Assembly: GCF_016862555.1 (NCBI RefSeq) | Contig: NZ_BONE01000038.1 | Coordinates: forward strand, 16,670-80,669 | Direction: 5' to 3' | Origin: Asanoa siamensis | GTDB lineage: Bacteria; Actinomycetota; Actinomycetes; Mycobacteriales; Micromonosporaceae | Length of the DNA stretch: 64,000 nt | Shown here: positions 54,563 through 63,739 of the stretch, piece after piece | Numbering within the stretch: position 1 is the stretch's first letter | How the letters are laid out: each line of letters starts with the position of its first letter | Notes under the pieces: model-generated | The model's database searches: none | What the model was told of the DNA's origin: nothing | Seen by the model: the letters and a program-made list of their open reading frames with translations, nothing else | Translations under genes and position numbers: made by a program

Positions 54563-56680
54563 CTACGGCGCAACGGCCCCTTCGGCCTGCATGTCCCGGG
54601 CGACCCGGACCAGCTCGACCAGGCCCGAGGCGTACTCCTGCGACTCGGCGTGCGCCTCCTCGTACGGCGGCTGGAAGCCCACGCCCTCCCACTCCTGGGT
54701 CTCCGCGTTCCACAGGTCGTTGCCGACCTCGAAGTCCCAGGCGAGAATGCCCAGCTCGTAGTAGAGCTGGTCGGCCGAGTTGCCGGCCGCCGAGTAGAGC
54801 ACGTCCGCGACCGGGCCGGTGTACGACGGCCAGGTGACCGTGCCCCGGTGGGTGCGGATCGCGCCGATGATGCGCTTGGCGCTCTGCATGAAGTAGGCGG
54901 ACTCCTCGATGGACGGACGCGGCAGCGTCACCCGGCCGTCGGCCTTGTAGGCGCCGGGCGGCCACATGAAGTAACCGCCGTAGCTGTGCACGTTCATCGC
55001 GAACTTGATGTTCGGGTGTGCCTCGGCGAGCGCGATGACGTTGCGGCTCTCGGCCTCGGACAGCTCCGACGTGCCGGAGTACGTGCCCGACAGGCAGTTG
55101 GCGCTGCCGCCGACGTACCCGTCGAAGTAGGACCCGACGGTGTAGTTGCGGTTGATGTCGACGCCCCACGAGTTGGCGTTCCGCGGGTCGCGCTGGGCGC
55201 CCGTGCAGTGGTTGACCAGGTTCTTGCGCTGGAAGTTGTAGTCGTTGAACGCGTAGTTCGCGCCGTCCGGGTTGACCATCGGGATCACGAAGACGTCCAC
55301 GTTGTCCAGCAGGCTGCGCGTCTCGGCGTCGGTCGCGTAGTTGGCCAGCAGCCGCTCCGCGAACTCCAGCGTGACCAGCGGGGTGGCCCACTCACGGGCG
55401 TGCTCCTGGGAGTACGCCATGACACCGATCTTCGAGCCGTCGCGGACCGAGCCGAGCCGCATGGCCTGCACGGTCCACGGCTTCTTCGACACCTCGGTGC
55501 CGTCGAGGCCGTCGTCGAGCCGCGCGGGCCCGGCCACCGGCATGAGCTTGCCGGCCGAGCCGTCCTCGACGAACGCGTTGAAGACGGTCGGGTAGCGCGC
55601 GTCGACGAACGCGGCGACCTGGTCGGTGGTGCTGATGACGGCGCCGGTGCTGTCCGTCGCGAGCGAGACGGTCAGGACCCGGTCCTTGTACGTGGCGTTC
55701 AGCGGCCGGTTCTTCCTACCCGGGTCCACCGACTTCACCTGGACGCCGTTCATCTTCTGGTCGCCGAACTTGACCGAGTCGACGACGATCGCCGCGGTGG
55801 CCGGGTCGCCGAGGTACGCGGACGCGGTGCGGCGGTATCCCTGTGTCTTGTTGGGCAGGTCGATGACGTCGACCAGCGCCGGGTACTGCCGCTCGAGCCG
55901 CTTGATCCGCGCCTGGATGTCGGTCGGAGTCATGTAGGCGGCGATGAAGTCCTTCTGGTAGCCGGCCGGCAGCGGCGGCGGGGTCGCGCCCGGCCACGCG
56001 GTCGGCCGGATGGCCCGGGTGCTGCCGCCGAGGCTCGAGCTCGCGGTCACGGTCACCGGCTGCGCCGGAACGGGCTGGGGGAGGGCGACGTGGTACTGGT
56101 ACTCGCCCGAGTCCTCGAAACGCGAGAGGGGGAAGGACCCGGTGCGGCCGTCGGCGGTCGTCCAGGTCACGGTGATCTCGACGTCGGGGTCGTCGGTCGC
56201 CGTGGTCGCGACCTGCACCGAGAGGAAGCTCTGGCCGTTGGCGGTCCACCAGTACGACTGCAGGAACTGCAGGGTGTCGGCGTTGGCGGCCAGGGTACGC
56301 GCCGCGGCGCGCTTGCTGGCCGCGACGCGGGCGGAGCCCTCGGTGGCGGTCTGGATGAGCTGCGTGGCGACGGCGCCGCGGGCGGTCAGCGCGTCCAGCT
56401 CCGCGCCGGTCACCACCAGGTCGACCTGGACCTGGCCGAGCGTCGTGCGCGGCCGGGCGGCGACGTCGGCGCCGCTCGCGACGAGGTCGCGCAGCATCGC
56501 CTCGTCGGGAAGGCGGAACCGGACGAGGGCCGTCTCGCCGGCGGCCAGCTTGACGGTCGGGCCGGCGGCGGGTGCGGCGGTGTCGGGCGGGGCGGCGGTG
56601 CTCGACGCGGAGGGCGCGAGCAGCCCGACCGTCAGAACGGCTGCGGTGGCGCTGGCCACCCAGATCCGTCTGGTTGACAT
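54563..56680 (-). CDS. Secreted M14 zinc carboxypeptidase
   Basis: A 705-aa exported enzyme. A signal peptide (M-S-T-R-R-I-W-V-A-S-A-T-A..., about 1-30) leads into a 280-residue N-terminal region of unknown fold. The M14 domain follows: Y-S-Q-E-H-A-R-E-W-A (H-x-x-E zinc site, about 420), N-R-N-Y (substrate arginine pocket, about 510), N-V-H-S-Y-G-G-Y (third zinc histidine, about 575) and Y-E-L-G-I-L-A-W-D-F-E (catalytic glutamate, about 660). ATG at 56680 has AGGAGG four bases upstream; 56698 is in frame but lacks one. Digests extracellular peptides or wall material. Confidence 0.9.
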   Translation of the reverse strand: MSTRRIWVASATAAVLTVGLLAPSASSTAAPPDTAAPAAGPTVKLAAGETALVRFRLPDEAMLRDLVASGADVAARPRTTLGQVQVDLVVTGAELDALTARGAVATQLIQTATEGSARVAASKRAAARTLAANADTLQFLQSYWWTANGQSFLSVQVATTATDDPDVEITVTWTTADGRTGSFPLSRFEDSGEYQYHVALPQPVPAQPVTVTASSSLGGSTRAIRPTAWPGATPPPLPAGYQKDFIAAYMTPTDIQARIKRLERQYPALVDVIDLPNKTQGYRRTASAYLGDPATAAIVVDSVKFGDQKMNGVQVKSVDPGRKNRPLNATYKDRVLTVSLATDSTGAVISTTDQVAAFVDARYPTVFNAFVEDGSAGKLMPVAGPARLDDGLDGTEVSKKPWTVQAMRLGSVRDGSKIGVMAYSQEHAREWATPLVTLEFAERLLANYATDAETRSLLDNVDVFVIPMVNPDGANYAFNDYNFQRKNLVNHCTGAQRDPRNANSWGVDINRNYTVGSYFDGYVGGSANCLSGTYSGTSELSEAESRNVIALAEAHPNIKFAMNVHSYGGYFMWPPGAYKADGRVTLPRPSIEESAYFMQSAKRIIGAIRTHRGTVTWPSYTGPVADVLYSAAGNSADQLYYELGILAWDFEVGNDLWNAETQEWEGVGFQPPYEEAHAESQEYASGLVELVRVARDMQAEGAVAP

Positions 56681-56741
56681 GGAACCTCCTGCGGACATCG
56701 AAGGACGTTGGGTCCTACATCAGTCCACAGATCGACCTGTG

Positions 56742-57374
56742 TCAACCGTTCGAAAGATACGCCAAGATAACTTCCGGTTGATCGTCCCAGCGGCCGGTGA
56801 GAGCGGCGCCTGGAAGGTCACCGTGGGTGATCCGGCGGAGGATGACGATGCGTAGCGAACCCACGTCGACCACCGTGTGGTCGCCGTGCTCCTCGATGCG
56901 GCGGATGTCCGCGACCGCGGGGGCGGTGCCGCCGGGCACGCCGGTGCCCCGGGCCGTCATCGCCGGCTCACGCCGCTGCAGCGTGCCGGCGCCGTCGGTG
57001 TCGACGAACTCCTCGGCCTCGCCGGTGCCCTCGATGATCGCGCCGGCGATCACGGCGAGGTAGACCGGGTCGCCGGCGGCGTCGTACACCCAGCGCTTGC
57101 CGAGCACGGAGTGCTCCGCCGTGCCGACCAGCCAGGCGTCGCAGCCGGGCAGGGGAGCGTCACGGTAGGTGAGCGGCACGTGGTGGACCGGCCCGGCGCC
57201 GTGCCGGACGATCATGGTTTCGATGCCGACGGCTCCCGCGGGGTCGTCGAAGCGGAAGGCCGCGACCCGCTCCAGGTCGCCGGCGGCACCCTGGTGCCAG
57301 CGCCGGGTCGGCAGCCAGCCGGCCAGGAGTTCGAGCTTCGTGGGCGTCACAGTCGCCCGGTGCAGCAGCGCCAT
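56742..57374 (-). CDS. Maltokinase N-terminal-cap-like protein
   Basis: A 210-aa protein resembling the N-terminal cap domain of actinobacterial maltokinases without the kinase part. The segment A-T-V-T-P-T-K-L-E-L-L-A-G-W-L-P-T-R-R-W (about 7-26) is characteristic, and such stand-alone caps are often annotated as glucan-branching-like proteins. Short A/T-rich TACGAT hexamer 6 nt before the ATG suggests a leaderless start. Function unknown. Confidence 0.65.
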   Translation of the reverse strand: MALLHRATVTPTKLELLAGWLPTRRWHQGAAGDLERVAAFRFDDPAGAVGIETMIVRHGAGPVHHVPLTYRDAPLPGCDAWLVGTAEHSVLGKRWVYDAAGDPVYLAVIAGAIIEGTGEAEEFVDTDGAGTLQRREPAMTARGTGVPGGTAPAVADIRRIEEHGDHTVVDVGSLRIVILRRITHGDLPGAALTGRWDDQPEVILAYLSNG

Positions 57375-57380
57375 CGCCGG

Positions 57381-57386
57381 ATCGTA
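57381..57386 (-). promoter_or_regulatory. Probable -10 element of the maltokinase-cap-like gene
   Basis: Reverse-strand TACGAT, 6 nt before the ATG at 57374; no Shine-Dalgarno sequence. Confidence 0.45.
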
Positions 57387-57419
57387 CGCCTGTCACCTGG
57401 TGTTCAGTATGTGGCCCGG

Positions 57420-58220
57420 TCAGGTCGGTCCTGTCAGGCCGACCGTGACGAGCAGGCCCGGGTGGTCGGTGCTGCGGGCGAGGTCGACCCCCCGCATGGA
57501 GGGCACCGCGAGGTCGGTCGTGGCCAGCACGTGCTGCAGCCCGCCGTCGCCGAGCCACCGGTAGCCCGCCGGCATGCAGTCGCGTAGGTCCGGTGGCGCG
57601 CCGTAGCGCAGGTTGAGGTCGCCGGCCACGATGGTGGGGCGGTAGCCGGACCGCCGGTGCAGCGCCGGCAGGGTCACGCCGAACAGGTGCTGGCACTGGT
57701 GCAGCGCCGCCTGCGGGTCGAACCCGGCCAGGTGCGTCGTGCACACGTCGACCGGGGCGAGCAGGCAGAGCCAGACACGCTCCTCGGGGTCGACCGGGTC
57801 CTGCATCGGATAGCGGCCGCCGACCACCTCGTACGCGCTGGTGGGTTGGCGGGCGACCAGGCCGATGCCGTATTCCTGGCCGTTGCGCCCGCACCGGGTC
57901 GGCCCGCCCGAGGGCCGGTCGGGCGCGGCCCGGAAGCCCGACGTCACCGCCCCGCCGTGCACGCCCGCGAGCACCGCACCGAGCGTCTCGACGTCACCGG
58001 CGCAGATCTCGTTGAGGGTGACGACGTCGGGCCGGGTGTCACGGATGACGCGGGCGGCCTCGTCGATCGACCGGCCGGTGTAGCAGCCGGCCTGCCCGCT
58101 GGCGCACAGGTTGAGTTGCAACAGCCGCACGGCCCGATCGGGCGGCACGACGGAGCCACCGAGCAGTGCACCGGCCGCGAGCAGCAGGACGGCGAGCAGA
58201 TACCACCGCCGAGACGCCAT
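57420..58220 (-). CDS. Endonuclease/exonuclease/phosphatase-family protein, membrane-anchored or secreted
   Basis: A 266-aa EEP-fold protein. A hydrophobic N-terminal segment (W-Y-L-L-A-V-L-L-L-A-A-G-A-L-L-G-G, about 6-22) suggests export or anchoring. Core motifs include L-Q-L-N-L-C, T-L-N-E-I-C (metal glutamate), A-G-D-L-N-L-R and S-T-D-H-P-G-L at the end (catalytic His). ATG at 58220 is set by TAGACT with 7 nt spacing; an in-frame extension to 58238 is not needed. Substrate unknown (nucleic acid, lipid or phosphosugar). Confidence 0.85.
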   Translation of the reverse strand: MASRRWYLLAVLLLAAGALLGGSVVPPDRAVRLLQLNLCASGQAGCYTGRSIDEAARVIRDTRPDVVTLNEICAGDVETLGAVLAGVHGGAVTSGFRAAPDRPSGGPTRCGRNGQEYGIGLVARQPTSAYEVVGGRYPMQDPVDPEERVWLCLLAPVDVCTTHLAGFDPQAALHQCQHLFGVTLPALHRRSGYRPTIVAGDLNLRYGAPPDLRDCMPAGYRWLGDGGLQHVLATTDLAVPSMRGVDLARSTDHPGLLVTVGLTGPT

Positions 58221-58227
58221 CGCGCAC

Positions 58228-58233
58228 AGTCTA
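58228..58233 (-). promoter_or_regulatory. Probable -10 element of the EEP-family gene
   Basis: Reverse-strand TAGACT, 7 nt before the ATG at 58220; leaderless-type. Confidence 0.5.
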
Positions 58234-58377
58234 GGCAACGCCAGGCGGCGGCGCGTACCCCCGCGACGACCAACACGCCAGGCGCCGTCGCCGAAGCGGG
58301 CGCATGGGCCTCATCGGCCACACGTGTCCGGCGCCCGGCGGCGGACGTACGGTTGGGGTGACGGACGGGGGACGGCC

Positions 58378-58896
58378 GTGAGCGACGACCTGCGCGGTGA
58401 CGTGATGCTGCGGGTCAACGGTGCCGACCGGGTGCTGCGTGTGGACAACCGGGTCACGCTGCTCGACGCCCTGCGTGAGCACCTGCGCCTCACCGGCACC
58501 AAGAAGGGCTGCGACCACGGCCAGTGCGGGGCCTGCACCGTCCTGCTCGACGGGGAGCGGGCCAACAGCTGCCTGCTGCTCGCCGTCACCGTCGACGGGC
58601 GGGCCGTGACCACCGTCGAGGGGCTCGCCGACGGCGACGACCTGCATCCCCTGCAGCGCGCGTTCATCGCCCACGACGGCTTCCAGTGCGGCTACTGCAC
58701 GCCCGGGCAGATCTGCTCCGCGGTCGGCATGCTCGCCGAGGCCGCGGACGGGCTGGCGAGCTGGGTCAGCCCCGATCTGACCGCCGCCGGTGACCTCGAC
58801 GACGAGGAGATCCGCGAGCGGATGAGCGGCAACCTCTGCCGGTGCGGCGCGTACCCGGGGATCGTCGCCGCGGTGCGCGAGGTGGCCGAGCGATGA
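58378..58896 (+). CDS. Molybdenum hydroxylase [2Fe-2S] subunit (YagT type)
   Basis: A 172-aa ferredoxin-type subunit carrying two [2Fe-2S] clusters. The first lies in C-D-H-G-Q-C-G-A-C-T-V-L (about 46-57), with a fourth cysteine near 68. The second lies in G-F-Q-C-G-Y-C-T-P-G-Q (about 104-114) plus G-N-L-C-R-C-G-A-Y-P (about 150-159). GTG at 58378 has GGGGGA upstream. It is intact and overlaps the FAD subunit by 4 bp. Passes electrons from the molybdenum centre to FAD in an aldehyde/xanthine-oxidoreductase-like enzyme. Confidence 0.9.
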   Translation: MSDDLRGDVMLRVNGADRVLRVDNRVTLLDALREHLRLTGTKKGCDHGQCGACTVLLDGERANSCLLLAVTVDGRAVTTVEGLADGDDLHPLQRAFIAHDGFQCGYCTPGQICSAVGMLAEAADGLASWVSPDLTAAGDLDDEEIRERMSGNLCRCGAYPGIVAAVREVAER

Positions 58897-59886
58897 GGGC
58901 CTTCCGGTACGCGCGACCGAGCGACCCGGGCGAGGCGGCCACCCTCGTCGCCGGCGAGCCCGACGCGGTCTACCTCGGCGGTGGCACCAACCTCGTCGAC
59001 CTGATGAAACTCGGCGTGCTCCGGCCCGGCCTGCTGGTCGACGTCAGCCGCCTCCCGTACCACGGTCGCGCACCTCCCCGACGGCGGTGTGCTGATCGGC
59101 GGTGCCGTGCGCAATTATCGGCTGGCGCGGGACGAGGGCATCTGCCGGCGCTACCCGGCGGTCGCCCGGGCCGTGCTCGCCGGCGCGTCCGGGCAGATCC
59201 GCACGCAGGCGACCGTGGCGGGCAACCTGCTGCAGCGGACCCGCTGCCCGTACTTCCAGAACACGACCACGCCGTGCAACAAGCGCGAGCCGGGCAGCGG
59301 CTGCGCGGCCGTCGCGGGCGTGCACCGGGACCTCGCGGTGATCGGCACCTCGGACGCCTGCGTCGCGAGCCATCCGTCGGACCTCGCCGTGCCGCTCGCC
59401 GCGTACGACGCCGTGGTCGAGGTGCGCCGGCCCGACGGTGCCGAGTGGACGGTGCCGATCCACGACCTGCACCGGTTGCCGGGCGACACGCCGTGGATCG
59501 AGACCGTGCTCGAGCCGGGCGACCTGGTCACCGGCGTGCGGCTGCCACCCCCGCCGGCCGGTGCCCTGGCGACCTACCGCAAGGTGCGCGACCGCTGGTC
59601 GTACGCGTTCGCGGTCGTCTCGCTCGCGGCCGTCCTGCGTGTCGGGGCCGGCGGGCGGATCGACGAGATCCGGCTCGCCCTCGGCGGCGTCGCACCGAAG
59701 CCGTGGCGCCTCTGGGCGGCCGAGCGGCTGCTGGTCGGCACGCGGCCGAGCGACGACGACGTCCGCGCCGCGACGATGACGGCGCTGGCCGACGCCCGCC
59801 CGCTGCCCGACAACGCCTTCAAGCTCGATCTCGCCGCCGACCTGGTCGCCGCGGTGGTGCGGGACCTGCGGGGAGCACAACCGTGA
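58893..59886 (+). pseudogene. Molybdenum hydroxylase FAD/[4Fe-4S] subunit (YagS type), frameshifted
   Basis: The first 55 codons (A-F-R-Y-A-R-P-S-D-P-G-E-A; Y-L-G-G-G-T-N-L-V-D) are in frame with the ATG at 58893. After V-S-R-L-P-Y near 59061 the reading frame fails and resumes in the +1 frame (V-A-H-L-P-D-G-G-V-L-I-G-G) to 59886. The total 994 bp is not a multiple of three. Restoring an AC (TAC-ACC-ACG) or removing one base gives one 331-residue-scale protein. The C-terminal part keeps the [4Fe-4S] cysteines of PaoB/YagS in T-R-C-P-Y-F-Q-N and P-C-N-K-R-E-P-G-S-G-C. Real decay or sequence error cannot be separated here. Confidence 0.8.
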
Positions 59887-61971
59887 CCGTCGGCACCGGA
59901 CTGTCCAGGCTGGAGGGACGCGACAAGGTCACCGGCGCGGCGCTCTACGCCTACGAGTACCCCGTCGACGGTGCGCTCTACGTCTGGCCGGTCGGGTCGA
60001 CCGTGGCGAGCGGGACCGTCACCGAGGTCGACGCCACGGCGGCGCTGGCCGACCCGGAGGTGGTCGCCGTGCTCGACCACACCACCGCGCCCCGGCTCCA
60101 CCGGGCCGTCATCGCCGACGAGCTGGTGCTCCAGTCGCCGGAGGTGGCGTACCGCGGGCAGATCGTCGCCGGAGTGGTCGCCACCAGCGTCGAGGCCGCC
60201 CGCGAGGGCGCGGCACAGGTTCTAGTCCGGTACGCGGAACGGCCGCACCACGTGCTGCTCGACCCGGCCGACCCCGGCCTCGAAGAGCCCGCCGAGACCA
60301 ACGCGGGCTTCCCGGGCAGCACCGTCAAGGGTGACGTGGACGCCGCGCTGGCCGCCGCCGACGTCGTGGTCGACACCGTGTACAGCACACCGTCCGAACA
60401 CAACAATCCGATGGAGACCGTGGCCGTCATCGCCCGCTGGGACGGCGACCGGCTGGTGGTGCACGACTCCAACCAGGGGCCGTGGCGGGCCGCGACCGGC
60501 TACGGCCTGCTCTGGGACATCCCGCCCGAGCAGGTCGAGGTGATCACCGAGCACGTCGGCGGCGGGTTCGGCGCCAAGGTCTGGCCGACCGCCGGCGCGG
60601 TGCTGGCGACGCTGGCCGCGCGGGTCACCGGCCGGCCCTGCAAGCTGCAGGTGACCCGGCAGCAGATGTTCACCATGTCACCGGGGCGCACCGCGACCCG
60701 CAACCGCATCCGGCTCGGCGCCCGCCGCGACGGCACGCTGACGGCGATCGACCACGACGCGCTCGGCTACAGCTCGGTGATCTCCGAGTTCGTGGAGCAG
60801 ACCGCGACCGCCACCCGCACCATGTACGCCGCCGACAACCTGCGGACCCGCCACCGGCTCGCCCGGCTCAACCTGCCGACGCCGCGGGTGATGCGGGCAC
60901 CCGGCAAGACCCCGGGGATGTACGCGCTGGAATCGGCGATGGACGAGCTCGCGTACGCCCTCGACCTGGACCCGCTGGCCCTGCGCCTGGCCAACGAGCC
61001 CGCGGTGGAGCCGGACTCGGGCCTGCCGTTCGCCGGCCGGCACCTGGTCGACTGCCTGACCGTCGGCGCGCAACGGTTCGGCTGGGCGCAACGGGACCCC
61101 ACGCCGGGCGTCCGCCGGCACGGCCGGTGGCTGTTCGGCACCGGGCTCGCCTCCTCGCTCTACCCGGTCTACCAGGGCCCGGGTGAGGCGACCGCGCGGG
61201 CGGAGCACGACGGCACCTTCGTCGTCTCGGTCGGCGCGGTCGACATCGGCACGGGCTCGCGGACCGCCCTCTGGGCAGCTCGCCGCGGACACCCTCGACG
61301 TGCCGCCCGCGCGGGTCACCATCCAGATCGGACGCTCCGGCTACGGGCCGGCGGCGGTCGCGGGCGGTTCCGCGGGCACGGCGTCGTGGGGCGGGTCGGT
61401 ACGCAAGGCGTGCGCCGCGCTGCGGGCACGGGTGGGGGAGCACGGCGGCGCGGTGCCGGCGGACGGTCTCGAGGTCACCGCCGACACCACCGACGACCAG
61501 CTACCACCCGATCGGGCGCGGCACTCGTACGGCGCGCACTTCTGCGCCGTCCGCGTCGACGCCGACACCTGCCAGGTGCGGGTCGACCGGCTGCTCGGCG
61601 TGTTCGCGTACGGCCATCCGCTCAACGCCCGCACGGCGCACTCCCAGCTCGTCGGCGGCATGGTGATGGGCATCTCGATGGCGCTCTGCGAGCAGACCGT
61701 GATCGACCCGGGCCTGGGCATGTTCGTCAACCACGACCTCGCGCAGTACCACGTCGCGGCCAACGCGGACATCCGCGGCGTGGAGGCGCACTCGCTGGAG
61801 CGCGCCGACGACGACGTCACCCTGGTCGGCGCGAAGGGCATCGGTGAGCTGGGCATCGTCGGCGCGGCCGCCGCGGTCGGCAACGCCGTCTTCCACGCCA
61901 CAGGGGTACGCGTCCGCGACCTCCCGATCACACCGGAGAAGGTACGGGCCGGCGGTCCGCCCCGTCCGTGA
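59883..61971 (+). pseudogene. Molybdenum hydroxylase large (Mo-cofactor) subunit (YagR type), frameshifted
   Basis: About 695 residues in two frames. The first runs from GTG at 59883 to G-T-G-S-R-T-A-L-W near 61268 and includes G-G-G-F-G-A-K-V-W (Mo-cofactor contact) and R-A-P-G-K-T-P-G-M-Y-A-L-E. An extra G in a GGG run at 61269-61271 shifts the frame; Q-L-A-A-D-T-L-D-V-P then continues to 61971, carrying the catalytic glutamate in G-A-K-G-I-G-E-L-G-I-V-G. The 2089-bp length is 3n+1. With the disrupted FAD subunit the enzyme as read could not assemble. Confidence 0.8.
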
Positions 61972-62196
61972 GATTCCGCTCCACCGTTTGATCCGATCCG
62001 CGCCGGCACGCGTACACCCGGGTGGCGCGGCGGGTCCGCCGCCCCTGCCCGAGGACGAGGGAGGTCCGGGATGCCCGCGGTCGCCATCGCGCCGCCCGGT
62101 GTCGCTCCGAACTCGACCTTGGCGTTCCCGCCCTGGTCACATGGGCTTCCGGGGGCGGCTACCGACGAGCGGGCCGGCACACGACAGAATAGCCGG

Positions 62197-62811
62197 GTGC
62201 TGCCACCGTCGGATTCCGGTCACACCCCAGCCGAGCCCGCCGAGGATGCCGCTGCCACGACGACCGATCCGGTGTCCACGCCCGCGCCCGCACCCGCCGC
62301 CGACGCCGACGAGTTGATGCGGCTGCTCTACAAGGAGCACGCCGGCCCGTTGCTGATGTTCGTGCTGCGGCTGACGGCGGGCGACCGCCAACGGGCCGAG
62401 GACGTGGTGCAGGAGACGCTGCTGCGGGCCTGGCGCAACGCGCACCGCCTGGACACCTCCGGGCAGACGCCGTTGCGGCCCTGGCTGGTGACCGTGGCCC
62501 GGCGGATCGTCATCGACGAGCACCGCAGCGAGCAGGCCCGACCACCGGAGACCTACGACAAGGACCTCTCGCGGATCGCGGAGTCCGACGAGACCGAGCA
62601 CGTCCTGCGCCGCATGACGATCACCGCGGCGTTCAAGACCTTGAGCAAGGCCCACCGTGAGATTATCTTGGCGACGTACTTCCGGGGCCGCACGGTGCCG
62701 GAGGCGGCCGAGGAGTTGGGGCTGCCGTTGGGGACGGCGAAGTCCCGCGTCTACTACGCCTTGCGTGCCCTGCGCGCGGCGTTGGAGGAGCGCGAGGTGA
62801 CGCAGTCATGA
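62197..62811 (+). CDS. ECF-type RNA polymerase sigma factor
   Basis: A 204-aa sigma-70 family factor. Region 2 spans L-M-R-L-L-Y-K-E-H-A-G-P-L-L-M-F-V-L-R-L to L-R-A-W-R-N (about 38-80). Region 4 spans A-F-K-T-L-S-K-A-H-R-E-I-I-L-A-T-Y-F-R-G to R-V-Y-Y-A-L-R-A-L (about 148-195). A proline/alanine-rich leader precedes region 2. The GTG at 62197 is preferred because CAGAAT lies 6 nt upstream and codon bias falls off before it; an ATG at 62071 has a good ribosome site and is the alternative. The ATGA overlap pairs it with the anti-sigma gene. Confidence 0.85.
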   Translation: MLPPSDSGHTPAEPAEDAAATTTDPVSTPAPAPAADADELMRLLYKEHAGPLLMFVLRLTAGDRQRAEDVVQETLLRAWRNAHRLDTSGQTPLRPWLVTVARRIVIDEHRSEQARPPETYDKDLSRIAESDETEHVLRRMTITAAFKTLSKAHREIILATYFRGRTVPEAAEELGLPLGTAKSRVYYALRALRAALEEREVTQS

Positions 62812-63545
62812 GCCGCGAGCAGCATTGGGACGTCGCGTCGTACGCCCTGGGTGTCCTCGACCCGGCCGACAGCGAACGGTTCGAGGAGCACCTGGCGACC
62901 TGCTGGGTGTGTGCCGGCGAGCTGGAGTCGTTCCTGCCGGCCGTCGACGCACTGTCCGAGGTGGACGGTGACGACCTGGCCGTGACCGAGGAGGTCACCG
63001 ACGACGGCGTGCTGCTCGGCCGGGTGCTGACCGCCGTCGGCGACGACCGGCGTCGGGCGCGCCAGCAGCGGCTGATCGGCATCGCGGCCGGCGTGATCCT
63101 GATCGCCCTGTTCAGCGGGGTCGCCCTGTTCGCGGGCGCGCGCTGGGCCGGGCAGCCCGACGTGGTCGCCGGCCCCACCGCGCCGGCCACGACGGCGCCC
63201 GCCAGCATCGGCCCCGGTGAGGAGCACAGCGCGACCGACGCCACGAGCGGTGTGCACGCGGAGCTCGCCGCCGAGTCGCGGCCGTTCGGCACCCGGATCT
63301 CGTTCGCGCTGACCCGGCTCGAAGGCCCGGCGACCTGCCGGCTCGTGGTGCTGACGGACGACGGCGGCCGGGAGGTCGTGTCGAGCTGGCGCGTTCCGGA
63401 GCAGGGGTACGGCACGCCGTCACGGCCCGACCCGCTGGTGCTGCAGACGGCCACGGCCGCGTCGCTGGAGAACATCCGCGCGGTCCAGGTGGAGAAGATG
63501 GGGCCTGACGGCGCCGCGAGCCCGCTGGTCACCATCCAGATCTGA
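62808..63545 (+). CDS. Zinc-finger anti-sigma factor
   Basis: A 245-aa membrane anti-sigma protein. The ZAS motif H-L-A-T-C-W-V-C (H-x3-C-x2-C, about 28-35) is preceded by the usual L-G-V-L-D-P-A-D-S-E-R-F-E-E-H. One transmembrane helix lies at about 86-110. The extracytoplasmic C-terminal domain is the RskA-like type (A-S-L-E-N-I-R-A-V-Q-V-E-K-M). It should bind and hold the ECF sigma factor until a signal releases it. ATG at 62808 overlaps the sigma stop by 4 bp. Confidence 0.88.
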   Translation: MSREQHWDVASYALGVLDPADSERFEEHLATCWVCAGELESFLPAVDALSEVDGDDLAVTEEVTDDGVLLGRVLTAVGDDRRRARQQRLIGIAAGVILIALFSGVALFAGARWAGQPDVVAGPTAPATTAPASIGPGEEHSATDATSGVHAELAAESRPFGTRISFALTRLEGPATCRLVVLTDDGGREVVSSWRVPEQGYGTPSRPDPLVLQTATAASLENIRAVQVEKMGPDGAASPLVTIQI

Positions 63546-63559
63546 TCGTCGCTGTTCCA

Positions 63560-63590
63560 GGGCCGCCCGGTTCGCCGTGGCGGCCCCTTT
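63560..63590 (+). terminator. Rho-independent terminator after the anti-sigma gene
   Basis: GGGCCGCC pairs with GGCGGCCC across an 11-nt loop and is followed by CTTT. Fifteen bases after the stop. Confidence 0.8.
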
Positions 63591-63739
63591 CTCTGTCGCG
63601 CGGCGCGTTCTTCTGTGTACGTGGCGTGTGGACCGTCGGATCACCGATTCCACTGTGAAACTCCGCACCGTCCACACGGTCATCCCGTTGCCATCGACCC
63701 TCGTACTTCCCGGCGACCTGTCGAGAAGGAGAGGCTCAG

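Noticed and set aside
62071..62196. Upstream ATG at 62071 as start of the sigma factor
   Set aside because: Ribosome site is good, but codon third positions lose their GC bias in this stretch and no sigma region is added. Kept as an alternative only.
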